NCBI GenBank assembly: GCA_963791325.1
Contig: CAWBRU010000016.1
Coordinates: forward strand, 62,001-126,000
Direction of reading: 5' to 3'
Length of the DNA stretch: 64,000 bases
From: JBEVJK01 sp963791325
Lineage (GTDB): Bacteria; Pseudomonadota; Alphaproteobacteria; Rhizobiales; Rhizobiaceae
Of this stretch, positions 33,896-41,559 are shown one piece after another. Under the pieces are notes generated by a model. It saw only the letters and a list, made by a program, of their open reading frames with translations, did not search any database and was not told the origin of the DNA. How positions within the stretch are numbered: position 1 is the stretch's first letter; the number at the start of each line of letters is the position of its first letter. Made by a program: the position numbers and the translations under genes.

Positions 33896-34588
33896 ATGGC
33901 TGCAGCCCTCGGCGCCTTCGAACCGGTGGTGACGCGCGTCACCGTCCAGGACGGGGTTTTTCAACAGCTGCGCCACGCGCTGATGATCGGGCGCTTCGAC
34001 CCCGGCCAGACGCTGACCATCGCCGCACTCGCCGAAGCGTTCGGCACCAGCAACATGCCGATCCGGGAGGCGTTGCGGCGGCTGGCGGCAGAAAATGCGT
34101 TGGAAATCGCGCAGAATGGCTCGGCTCGCGTTCCGATCGTCACCCGAAGCCGGCTGGATGATCTGTGCCGCGCCCGCATTACGGTCGAGGGTCTGGCAAC
34201 CGAGCTCGGCGCGCCGCGCCTGCCCCCGGCCGCGCTGCAGGATCTGGAGCAGATCGTCGCCGAGCAGCAGGCCATCGGCCGCACCGCCAGCGTCTACGAC
34301 CTGATCAGCAAAAACCAGCAGTTCCACTTCACCATCTACCGCGCCTCGGGCTCCGAGGTTCTGTTCCAGCTGATCGAGACCCTGTGGCTGCGCTTCGGGC
34401 CGTATATGCGCAAGCTGTCGACCCATGTCGAACCGCTGATGCGGGCGGGCACCATGGAGCCGTCGGGCAGGCACCGCGCCGTGATTGCGGCGCTGCACGC
34501 CCGCGATCCGCTGGCGGCAAGACGCGAGATCGTCGGCGACATCGAGGCCACGCAAGCCACCCTGCGGACGATCTGCCCAGAGCCGTGA
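33896..34588 (+). CDS. GntR-family (FadR/FCD) transcriptional regulator
   Basis: A 230-residue repressor. The N-terminal winged helix is VFQQLRHALMIGRFDPGQTL, TIAALAEAFGTSNMPIREAL and RRLAAENALEI; the C-terminal FCD effector domain follows (LCRARITVEGLATELG, NQQFHFTIYRASGSEVL, HRAVIAALHARDPLAARREI) with the metal-binding Asp/His positions. Matching palindromes flank it at 33848-33863 and 34615-34648, so it likely represses itself and the aminotransferase-transporter genes downstream. Confidence 0.93.
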   Translation: MAAALGAFEPVVTRVTVQDGVFQQLRHALMIGRFDPGQTLTIAALAEAFGTSNMPIREALRRLAAENALEIAQNGSARVPIVTRSRLDDLCRARITVEGLATELGAPRLPPAALQDLEQIVAEQQAIGRTASVYDLISKNQQFHFTIYRASGSEVLFQLIETLWLRFGPYMRKLSTHVEPLMRAGTMEPSGRHRAVIAALHARDPLAARREIVGDIEATQATLRTICPEP

Positions 34589-34614
34589 GAACGGCGCGCC
34601 GGCATTGAAGTATC

Positions 34615-34648
34615 TCTCGTTTTGTGATCATGTGATCACAAAACGAGA
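34615..34648 (+). promoter_or_regulatory. 34-bp perfect palindrome, GntR operator in front of the aminotransferase gene
   Basis: Two exact 16-bp arms (34615-34630 and 34633-34648) around a TG centre; the core is GTGATCA-TG-TGATCAC and the arms extend it with TCTCGTTTT on one side and its complement on the other. It ends 6 bp before the ATG at 34655, so a bound repressor would also cover the ribosome-binding region, and the RNA could fold over it. Confidence 0.78.
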
Positions 34649-34654
34649 TCGTCG

Positions 34655-35866
34655 ATGGCCGGCTATTTCCTTTACCATTCGATCGGCACCTTCCCCGGCA
34701 AGGCCCAGCAAATGCAGGCTGCGCTGGCCGAGTTCTCTGCCCTGTGGTCGGCCGAAGACAACGGCCAGTGGAGCGCAGCTCTCTCCGAGCGGAGCCGGTT
34801 CATCGCCGCCTGGGAGGCCTTGATCGAGGCACCGGCCGGGTCGCTCACCACAGCCGAGAACGTCACCGCGTCGCTCTACAGCCTGATCGGCGGGCTGCCG
34901 GCCGCAGCCCTCCAGGGCCGCCGGCTGCTGATTGCCGCGGATTGTTTCCCGAGCCTGCACTTTCTGCTGGCCGGGCTTGCCCCTCGCCTCGACTTCACCC
35001 TCGACACCGTGCCGATGCGGCCCGGCGAGAGCTGGGTCCGCGACGCCGACATCCTCGACCGCTGGCAGGACGATGTCGGCCTCGCCCTGCTTACTTTCGT
35101 CACTTCGACCGCTTCGCACCGCAGCGATGTCGCGCGGCTCGCCGCCCAGGGTCGCCGGATGGGATCGCTGGTCGGCGTCGATGTTACCCAGGGGATCGGC
35201 CTGCTGCCGTTCTCGGTCGCTGGACTCGATGTCGACTTCGTCGTCTCGACCTCGCTCAAATGGCTGTGCGGCAGCCCCGGCGCCGGCATCCTGCAGGTCC
35301 GGCCACAGCTGATCGAGGCATGCCGGCCGGAGCTGCGTGGCTGGTTCAGCCAGCCGGATCCGTTCGCCTGGGAGCTTGACGGGTTTGCGTTTGCGCCTGA
35401 CATCCGCCGTTTCGACCACGGCACGCCGGGCATACTCGCCGCGGTCGCCTCGCTGCCGGGGCTGGAATGGGTGGAGGCAACGGGCCTCGAGGCAATCGCC
35501 GCTCACAACCGGGCGCTGTGCACACCCCTGGTGGAACGCGCGCTCGCCAATGGCTGGCGGCTCGCCTCGCCGGTCGATGCCGCCGAGCGCGGCGGCAGCG
35601 TCATGCTGGCGCTGCCCGAGGCCGTCGATGCTGGACAGGTGGTCGCCGAGCTCGGCCGCCAGCGGTTGTTTTGCGACCGCCGCGGCCAGGTTCTGCGGCT
35701 GTCGCCGGGCGCCGTCACCGACACCGACGCGGTTGAGGCGTTGCTTGGCGCGTTGGAGCGGCTGCTGCCGCGGCCGGCCAGTCACGCGGCGCGAGGCATT
35801 CCATTCGCACGGGGACTGCGCAAAAGCGACGGCTTGCAGCGGAGTACCGGTTCGAAGCAGCGGTAA
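34655..35866 (+). CDS. Class-V aminotransferase-fold PLP enzyme (kynureninase-like)
   Basis: A 403-residue PLP-dependent fold-type-I enzyme. The PLP lysine is in VVSTSLKWLCGSPGAG, the cofactor Asp in GSLVGVDVTQGIGLLPF, and the text SLYSLIGGLPAAALQGRRLL, RRFDHGTPGILAAVASLPG follows the class-V pattern. Kynureninase-like or cysteine-desulfurase-like activity is possible; the substrate is not known. The last 23 residues (from GIPFARGL) are encoded in a repeat element and may be an added tail. It starts 6 bp after the big palindrome and precedes an amino-acid binding protein. Confidence 0.83.
   Translation: MAGYFLYHSIGTFPGKAQQMQAALAEFSALWSAEDNGQWSAALSERSRFIAAWEALIEAPAGSLTTAENVTASLYSLIGGLPAAALQGRRLLIAADCFPSLHFLLAGLAPRLDFTLDTVPMRPGESWVRDADILDRWQDDVGLALLTFVTSTASHRSDVARLAAQGRRMGSLVGVDVTQGIGLLPFSVAGLDVDFVVSTSLKWLCGSPGAGILQVRPQLIEACRPELRGWFSQPDPFAWELDGFAFAPDIRRFDHGTPGILAAVASLPGLEWVEATGLEAIAAHNRALCTPLVERALANGWRLASPVDAAERGGSVMLALPEAVDAGQVVAELGRQRLFCDRRGQVLRLSPGAVTDTDAVEALLGALERLLPRPASHAARGIPFARGLRKSDGLQRSTGSKQR
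35791..35863 (+). repeat. Imperfect repeat, copy 1 (overlaps 3' end of the aminotransferase gene)
   Basis: The stretch ending AGCGGAGTACCGGTTCGA resembles 36803-36872, which ends AGCGGAGCACCGGCTCAA: about 20 of the last 26 bases agree, and the weaker left part (TTCCATTCGCA / TTGCCGTTGGGA) keeps order. Copy 1 is read as coding sequence in the aminotransferase frame. Confidence 0.45.
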
Positions 35867-35934
35867 CCCGCGCGGGGCTGCAGCGGCACATCGGAAGGGT
35901 CCTGGTGGGACCGACAACGGAGAGGGAAAAGAAC

Positions 35935-36726
35935 ATGATGAGACGTATTGGACTGGCGGGCATGATCGTCGGCGCCGCGCTGGCGCTGACAGGACCGGCG
36001 CTTGCCGACAAGATCGTGGTCGGCTCCTACCCAGCCAATCCGCCGTGGGAATACAAGACCGACTCCGGCGCCTTCGAAGGGTTCGAGGTGGACGTCGCCA
36101 ACGAAGTCGGCAAGCGTCTCGGCATGGATGTCGAGTTCCAGGACATGGGCTTCCAGGCACTGTTCGCCGCGACCGCCTCCGGCCGCATCGATTTCGCGAT
36201 CTCGTCGATCTCGATCACCAATGACCGGCTCAAGAACCAATCGTTCACCCAGCCTTATTACGACAGCGACGGCGCGCTGGTCGGCAAGGACGGCTCGCAG
36301 GTCAAGGCGCTGGAGGACCTCAAGGGCAAGGTGATCGGCGTCGTCGCCGGCACCACCGGCGAGGCCTGGGCCAAGGAGAATGCCGAGAAGCTCGGCATCG
36401 CCGAGGTCAAGAGCTACAACTCCCAAGAGAACCTGCTGCTCGAGGTGCAGAACGGCCGCATCGAGGGCGGCGCCGGCGAGCTCGCCGGGTTCCAATATGC
36501 CATGACCAAGATGCCGGGCCTGAAGATCCTCGTGCGGATCCCGACCGGCGAGCGCTTCGCGCTGATGGCCAAGAAGGATCACCCGCTGGTCGGCAAGGCC
36601 AACGATGCCATTACCGAGATGAAGAAGGACGGCACCCTGGCCAAGATTCACAAGAAGTGGTTCGGCGTCGATCCGGAGCCGGGCACCAGCACCGTCACCC
36701 CCTCGGACCTGCCGAAGGCGAAATAG
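35935..36726 (+). CDS. Amino-acid ABC transporter substrate-binding protein (family 3)
   Basis: Periplasmic binding protein of the HisJ/GlnH type, 263 residues. Signal peptide MMRRIGLAGMIVGAALAL ... LADK, then family blocks VGSYPANPPWEYKTDSG, FEGFEVDVANEVGKRLGMDV, SSISITNDRLKNQSFTQPYY, GVVAGTTGEAWAKENAEKLG. The upstream open frame lacks support. It is followed by a strong terminator hairpin and then a single permease gene; no ATP-binding subunit is present nearby. Confidence 0.93.
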   Translation: MMRRIGLAGMIVGAALALTGPALADKIVVGSYPANPPWEYKTDSGAFEGFEVDVANEVGKRLGMDVEFQDMGFQALFAATASGRIDFAISSISITNDRLKNQSFTQPYYDSDGALVGKDGSQVKALEDLKGKVIGVVAGTTGEAWAKENAEKLGIAEVKSYNSQENLLLEVQNGRIEGGAGELAGFQYAMTKMPGLKILVRIPTGERFALMAKKDHPLVGKANDAITEMKKDGTLAKIHKKWFGVDPEPGTSTVTPSDLPKAK

Positions 36727-36740
36727 CGCGGCAAACCGCT

Positions 36741-36777
36741 CCTTCGGCGCCGATCCCGGGCGCCGAAGGATTTTTTT
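36741..36777 (+). terminator. Terminator/attenuator between binding protein and permease genes
   Basis: 11-bp perfect stem CCTTCGGCGCC (36741-36751) / GGCGCCGAAGG (36759-36769), 7-nt loop, followed by A and eight T with a single break (36770-36777). It starts 15 bp after the binding-protein stop. Partial termination here would give more binding protein than permease, a common design. Confidence 0.88.
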
Positions 36778-36802
36778 GGCCCGAGCGCAAATCCAGGCCG
36801 AG

Positions 36803-36872
36803 CGCCAGCGCTTGCCGTTGGGAATTTGCGAGACCAAGGACTGAGAGCGGAGCACCGGCTCAAAAAAGCGGG
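36803..36872 (+). repeat. Imperfect repeat, copy 2 (intergenic)
   Basis: Counterpart of 35791-35863, located between the terminator and the permease start. See that entry for the matching bases. Confidence 0.45.
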
Positions 36873-36894
36873 ATTCGCTCGAGGGAGGCGGCCC

Positions 36895-37572
36895 ATGGAC
36901 CTGATCGACACCTTCTTCAACGGCGCCGTCCTCGTCCGCGCCTTCCCCATCCTGCTGCGCGGCCTGGGCAACACGCTGCTGCTCGGTGCGGTCAGCATCG
37001 TATTCGGCTCCTGCGCCGGCCTGTTGATTTGCCTGTTCCGGCTCTATGGCCCGAAGCCGATGCAAATCGCCGCGATCACCTATATCGACGTGTTTCGGGC
37101 GCTGCCGATCCTGGTGGTGCTGATCCTCATCTACTACGCGCTGCCGTTCGTCGGCATCAGCCTCTCCTCCTTCACCTCGGCGACGCTGGCGCTGTCGCTG
37201 GTGCTGGCGGCATTCACCGCCGAGGTCTGCCGTGCCGGTATCGAGAACATCCCAAAGGGTCAGTTCGAGGCGGCCGCCGCGCTCGGCCTGCCGTTTCTGG
37301 TGGCGCTGCGCAAGGTGATCCTGCCGCAGGCGCTGCGTGTCGTGGTGCCGCCGTTGACCAGCAACTGCGTCTCGGTATTCAAGGACACCGCGCTGGCCTC
37401 GGTCGTCGCCATGCCCGACCTGCTCAAGCAGGCAACCGACGCGCAGGCGCTGATGGCCAACCCCACCCCTCTGGTCGGCGCCGCGCTCATCTATCTCGCC
37501 TTTCTGTGGCCGTTGGTCAGGCTGGTCAGCCACCTCGAGGCGCGCGGCAAGCGCCAATACGCCAATGGCTGA
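36895..37572 (+). CDS. Amino-acid ABC transporter permease (HisM/GlnP family)
   Basis: Inner-membrane permease of 225 residues starting MDLIDTFFNGAVLVRAFP, with five hydrophobic segments. The conserved EAA loop reads EAAAALGLPFLVALRKVILP and the block YIDVFRALPILVVLILIYYA is the HisM/GlnP N-terminal signature. A single permease of this type forms a homodimer; the ATPase must come from elsewhere. GAGGGAGG precedes the ATG at 36895. The class-V gene starts 31 bp downstream. Confidence 0.93.
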   Translation: MDLIDTFFNGAVLVRAFPILLRGLGNTLLLGAVSIVFGSCAGLLICLFRLYGPKPMQIAAITYIDVFRALPILVVLILIYYALPFVGISLSSFTSATLALSLVLAAFTAEVCRAGIENIPKGQFEAAAALGLPFLVALRKVILPQALRVVVPPLTSNCVSVFKDTALASVVAMPDLLKQATDAQALMANPTPLVGAALIYLAFLWPLVRLVSHLEARGKRQYANG

Positions 37573-37603
37573 ACCTCGTCTGACGCCGCAAGGAGCCCGC
37601 CTC

Positions 37604-38890
37604 ATGGACATTTCGCAGCCGATCACCGACCGCCGGAAGGCGGCCGCGTTTCCGATCGAGGCCGTGCGGGCCCGGTTCCCGGCCCTGGCGGCGCCCGACG
37701 ATTTCGTCTTTCTCGACAATGCCGCCGGCGCCCAGGTGCCCGACACGGTGCTTGAGGCGGTGCGCAGCCATCTCGTCGACCACAACGTCCAGCGCGGCGG
37801 GCGCTACGGCCGCAGCCTGACCGTCGACCGGGTGATCGCCGACGCGCGCACCAGCGTGGCGCTGCTGCTCAACGCCGCAAACCCGGCCGAGATCTGCTTC
37901 GGCATGAACGCGACATCGTTCATCCGGCTGGTCAGCCTGGGTATCGCCCAGACGCTCGGCGAACGCCCGGAGATCGTGGTCACCGACATGGACCACGACG
38001 CCAATATCGCCACCTGGGCGGCGCTCGAAAGCGCCGGCGCCAAGCTCGTCTGGTGGCGGATGCGCGAGGACGGCAATCTCGACGTCGACGATCTTCGGCC
38101 GCTGGTTTCGGGCCGCACCCGCCTGGTCGCTTGCGCGGTGGCCGCCCACGCGATCGGCTCGCTCGTCGATGTCGCGGCCGTTGCCGAGATCGCCCACCGG
38201 GCCGGCGCGGAAGTGTTTCTCGATTGCGTGCATTTCACCCCGCATGGCCTGATCGACGTCGCGGCCTGGGGATGTGACTTCCTCGTCTGCTCCGGCTACA
38301 AGGCCTTTTCCCCGCATATGGGGTTCCTGTGGGGACGCTTCGACGCGTTGAAGCGGCTGCCCACCTTCCGCGAAGATTTTATTGCCGACGAGCCGCCGCA
38401 CAAGATCGAGGCCGGCACCTTTATCTATGAAAACGTGGCCGGAATGGCCGCCGCAGTCGGCTATCTCGAAGAGCTCGGCCGGCTGGCAGCGCCGGCCGCA
38501 AGCCGGACGCGCCGCGACAGCCTCGCTGCTGCGATGGCGGCAATCCGCGCCTATGAGACCACCCTGGCCGAGGCCATGCTTGCAGCGCTCAAGCGTTGCG
38601 GCGCCGTCATCTACGGCATCGCCGATGAGCGGCGGCTCGGCGAGCGCGTGCCGACCTTCTGCTTCAACATCCCCGGCGTGCCGCCGGCCCGGCTCTGCGA
38701 GGCGCTGGCCACGCGCCGGATCGGCATCCGCGATGGCCATATGTATGCGCCGCGGCTGATGGCGCGGCTTGGGCTGGAGATGGCAAGCGGTGCGGCCCGC
38801 GCCTCGCTGGTTCACTACAATACGCTCGGCGAGGTGGCCCGCTTTGCCGACGCGCTCGAAGACGCTGTCCGCGCCGAGCGCGCCGCCTGA
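37604..38890 (+). CDS. Cysteine-desulfurase-like class-V aminotransferase (VC1184-like)
   Basis: Second fold-type-I PLP enzyme of the cluster, 428 residues. The opening FVFLDNAAGAQVPDTVLEAV is the class-V start; the PLP lysine is in DFLVCSGYKAFSPHMGFLWG and the cofactor Asp in GAEVFLDCVHFTPHGLIDV. Its layout matches the cysteine desulfurase-like VC1184 group, whose true substrate is not established. The catalytic Cys expected near position 360 in real desulfurases cannot be placed with confidence. An ATG at 37565 overlaps the permease stop, but AAGGAG at 37590 favours 37604. Confidence 0.86.
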   Translation: MDISQPITDRRKAAAFPIEAVRARFPALAAPDDFVFLDNAAGAQVPDTVLEAVRSHLVDHNVQRGGRYGRSLTVDRVIADARTSVALLLNAANPAEICFGMNATSFIRLVSLGIAQTLGERPEIVVTDMDHDANIATWAALESAGAKLVWWRMREDGNLDVDDLRPLVSGRTRLVACAVAAHAIGSLVDVAAVAEIAHRAGAEVFLDCVHFTPHGLIDVAAWGCDFLVCSGYKAFSPHMGFLWGRFDALKRLPTFREDFIADEPPHKIEAGTFIYENVAGMAAAVGYLEELGRLAAPAASRTRRDSLAAAMAAIRAYETTLAEAMLAALKRCGAVIYGIADERRLGERVPTFCFNIPGVPPARLCEALATRRIGIRDGHMYAPRLMARLGLEMASGAARASLVHYNTLGEVARFADALEDAVRAERAA

Positions 38891-38913
38891 TCCGCCGTTC
38901 GCCGGCAGGGAGC

Positions 38914-40062
38914 CTAACGGGCCGCGCGGCGGCGGAAATGACTGGGTGTCTCGCCGGTCCAGCGCTTGAACGCGCGGTAGAACGAACTCGGGCTCTCATA
39001 GCCGAGCAGAAATGCGACTTCGACGACGCTGAGCCGGCCGGTGCCGAGATGACGTTCGGCGGCGTCGCGGCGGATCCGGTCGACAAGATCGTTGTAGCGA
39101 AGCCCGTCCTCGGCCAAGCGGCGCTGCAGCGTCCTGAGGCTCATGCACAGCGCCGCAGCAACGGCCGCAAGCGACGGCTCCCGCTCCTGCATGATCGCCT
39201 GGACGACCAGCGTGACCTTGTCGACCAGGCCGCAGACGACGAGCCGGCGCAGCATTGCTTCCGCCTGCCCTTCCAACGCCTGCGCCAGCGCCGGATTGGC
39301 ACTGACCAGGCGCCGCGCGAGGTCGGCACGCAAAAACGTGATGCTGTCATGTCGGCCGAACTCGACCGCGCAGCCGAGCACGTCTTCGTAGCGCGAGGAA
39401 TGGGCCGGCCGCGGCCGGCTGAAGCTTGCTGCCAGCGGGGCGATCGGCTGGCGGGTGAAGCGCGCCGCGAACGCCGCCAGCGAGACCACGCCCATGTCGA
39501 GCTTGGCGTAGGTATAGCTGCGATGGGGATAGAGCGGCTGCAGCTTGATCGTCACGGTGTCGGCCGTTTCGGACCAATGATGCATGTCGCCCCAATTGAG
39601 CCGGCTGAACCGGACGATGCGCTGCAGCGCATCGCCGAGCGTAGCGCTGGTCATTGCCAGGAAGCCGACCAGACCGAACCGCTCGGCATCCATGCATTGG
39701 CCGGCCGCCAAGCCGAAGCTCGGACTGGCGATCGAGACGAATGCCTTGCTGACGAACTGGTCGATCACGCTGCTCGGAACACCGGCCTCGAGATCCTCGA
39801 CCGAGATGCCGATCGCGCAAGCGCTGCGGGCGACGTTGCCGCCGGCGAGATCGAGGGCATCGAGGAAGACGCCGGCGAGCGGGATCGGCTGGTCGGGGTC
39901 GATCAGGTCGTGGTGCTGGCCCTGCCGGCTGCCCTCAGGCGGCCGTCTTCGACGTCCCGGCCGGCCGGCCGCTTCGGCCGAAGCCGCAAGCATGCCCGTC
40001 CCAACACCACTTCGTTGCCCGCCGCGGTCTTCAACCCTGGCGAGTATCTGGCCGTTGTCCAT
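38914..40062 (-). CDS. AraC-family transcriptional regulator
   Basis: A 382-residue regulator. The C-terminal double HTH is AVAAALCMSLRTLQRRLAED, RRDAAERHLGTGRLSVVEVA, FLLGYESPSSFYRAFKRWTG. The N-terminal half (IGISVEDLEAGVPSSVIDQ, LVGFLAMTSATLGDALQRIV) matches the Arabinose_bd-like ligand domain of OruR/ArgR-type AraC proteins. The ATG at 40062 has AGGGA upstream. It is convergent with the class-V gene and may respond to a related metabolite. Direct repeats at 40241-40257 lie upstream of it. Confidence 0.88.
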   Translation of the reverse strand: MDNGQILARVEDRGGQRSGVGTGMLAASAEAAGRPGRRRRPPEGSRQGQHHDLIDPDQPIPLAGVFLDALDLAGGNVARSACAIGISVEDLEAGVPSSVIDQFVSKAFVSIASPSFGLAAGQCMDAERFGLVGFLAMTSATLGDALQRIVRFSRLNWGDMHHWSETADTVTIKLQPLYPHRSYTYAKLDMGVVSLAAFAARFTRQPIAPLAASFSRPRPAHSSRYEDVLGCAVEFGRHDSITFLRADLARRLVSANPALAQALEGQAEAMLRRLVVCGLVDKVTLVVQAIMQEREPSLAAVAAALCMSLRTLQRRLAEDGLRYNDLVDRIRRDAAERHLGTGRLSVVEVAFLLGYESPSSFYRAFKRWTGETPSHFRRRAAR

Positions 40063-40539
40063 GCGATCCCTGGCTCTCCGCAGGAGCCACCCGTTTGCTG
40101 CCCCAATTCCCACAAACGCGACGCAACGCAAGTTTCAATCAATGGTAGGCATATCCTGCGACGCTACAACCTCTCTGCGCTCCGACCAAACGTCGCATGG
40201 CTGGCCACCCGGCGATTACAACGCCGTACCACGCACAAGTTGCAAGACAAATGCAAGCACAATTAGAATGGTGCAGATTGCACTTTTGGAGGACAGTGGC
40301 GATGGCGCCACAATTTCGGCGAGCGGCACGTTGTACACCCTGTCCGGAGGGTGACTCGACGAGGTACAAGGACAATGATTGCGCCGCTATCCTCTTTCGG
40401 ACGACCGGCAAAGGCAAAGCGGCTCCCCCATCGGCGGGATGGCGCCGCTCATTGGGCAAGCGCGCGCCTTCCAATTTCGTTATATTTACGCTTAGACTCG
40501 CGCTGAGGTCGTCGTGGGCCGAACCAGGGTTGTGACCGG
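40063..40539. other. 477-bp gap between AraC (minus) and MotA-like (plus) genes
   Basis: It contains a lower-GC stretch (about 40220-40300) with direct and inverted TGCA-type elements, and a 28-codon open frame (40268-40354, MVQIALLEDSGDG...) that I do not support because it has no ribosome-binding site or family likeness. The 3' part (40450-40539) should hold the promoter of the MotA-like gene; TTATAT at 40481-40486 is a candidate -10. Confidence 0.5.
40241..40257. promoter_or_regulatory. TGCAAG direct repeats spaced 11 bp
   Basis: TGCAAG (40241-40246) and TGCAAG (40252-40257), one helical turn apart, 180 bp upstream of the AraC start. AraC-family proteins usually bind such head-to-tail sites. 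A perfect 5+3+5 inverted repeat GTGCA-GAT-TGCAC lies at 40271-40283. Confidence 0.4.
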
Positions 40540-41559
40540 ATGGCGTTTTTCAAATCTTACCGCTCCGACGTGCTGGACAACGCCTCCTTCGATCCGCACG
40601 AGCTGTCGAGCCCACAGGTCTTCCTGCTGTCGATGCTCGTCTTCCTGGCCATCGTCGGCTTCATCGCCGCCATCCTCTACCGCCAGATCCATACCGCCTT
40701 CATCACCAATCCGGGCCTCAACGGGCTCATTCTGGGGGTGCTGGCGGTCGGCATCCTGCTCGCCTTCAGCCAGGTCGTCAGGCTGTTTCGCGAGGTCCGC
40801 TGGGTCAACTCCTTCCGCGCCGGCAATGAGGCGACCGAGCCGGTGCTCCTGGCGCCGATGAAAGCGCTGCTCAGCCGCTCCTCGGCGGTGGCGCTGTCGA
40901 CGCTGTCGATGCGCACCATCCTGGATTCGATCGCCACCCGCCTCGACGAGAGCCGCGACATCTCGCGCTACCTGATCGGGCTTTTGGTGTTTCTCGGCCT
41001 GCTCGGCACGTTCTGGGGCCTGCTCGGCACGATCGGCTCGATCGGCGACACGATCCGGGCCCTCGACCCCGGCTCGGGTGACGCAAACGATGTGCTGGAA
41101 TCGCTGAAGAGCGGGCTCTCCGCGCCGCTCGCCGGTATGGGCACGGCGTTTTCGTCCTCGCTGTTCGGTCTGTCGGGTTCTCTGGTCCTGGGTTTCCTCG
41201 ACTTGCAGGCCGGCCGGGCCCAGACCCGGTTCTACACCGAACTGGAGAACTGGCTGTCCTCGGTCACCGATCTGTCGTCCGACATCGCCGTTGCCGAGCC
41301 CGACCAGAGCGGCACCGCCGACGACATCCGTCTGATTGCCGAGCGCCTGCGCGGGCTGCAGGAGAACGGCGGCTCCAACCAGCGCGTCGCCAACGCCATG
41401 GCCAACCTCGCCGACGGCATTTCCGGGCTGGTCAAGAACATGCGCAACGAGCAGCAGATGATGCGCGATTGGGTCGAGGCCCAATCGGATGAGCAGCGCG
41501 CGATGCGCTCGACGCTGGAGAAGATCGCCAATGCACTGAAGAGCCGGGAGCGCAGCTGA
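40540..41559 (+). CDS. MotA/TolQ/ExbB-type proton channel protein (non-flagellar)
   Basis: A 339-residue membrane protein. Helices are at about 28-48 (VFLLSMLVFLAIVGFIAAIL), 61-80 (LILGVLAVGILLAFSQVVRL), 144-165 (LLVFLGLLGTFWGLLGTIGS) and 192-215 (APLAGMGTAFSSSLFGLSGS); the last two are the MotA/ExbB channel pair. A long coiled-coil-prone tail follows. No flagellar gene is near and the partner at 41559 is MotB/OmpA-like, so this is a stand-alone cell-wall motor module. Function unknown. Confidence 0.85.
   Translation: MAFFKSYRSDVLDNASFDPHELSSPQVFLLSMLVFLAIVGFIAAILYRQIHTAFITNPGLNGLILGVLAVGILLAFSQVVRLFREVRWVNSFRAGNEATEPVLLAPMKALLSRSSAVALSTLSMRTILDSIATRLDESRDISRYLIGLLVFLGLLGTFWGLLGTIGSIGDTIRALDPGSGDANDVLESLKSGLSAPLAGMGTAFSSSLFGLSGSLVLGFLDLQAGRAQTRFYTELENWLSSVTDLSSDIAVAEPDQSGTADDIRLIAERLRGLQENGGSNQRVANAMANLADGISGLVKNMRNEQQMMRDWVEAQSDEQRAMRSTLEKIANALKSRERS

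Noticed and set aside
35782..37785. 667-codon open frame on the minus strand
   Set aside because: It is antisense to the family-3 binding protein, the permease and the start of the class-V gene, which all have clear domains; its composition (Arg/Gly/Asp/His-rich) is a codon-bias shadow.
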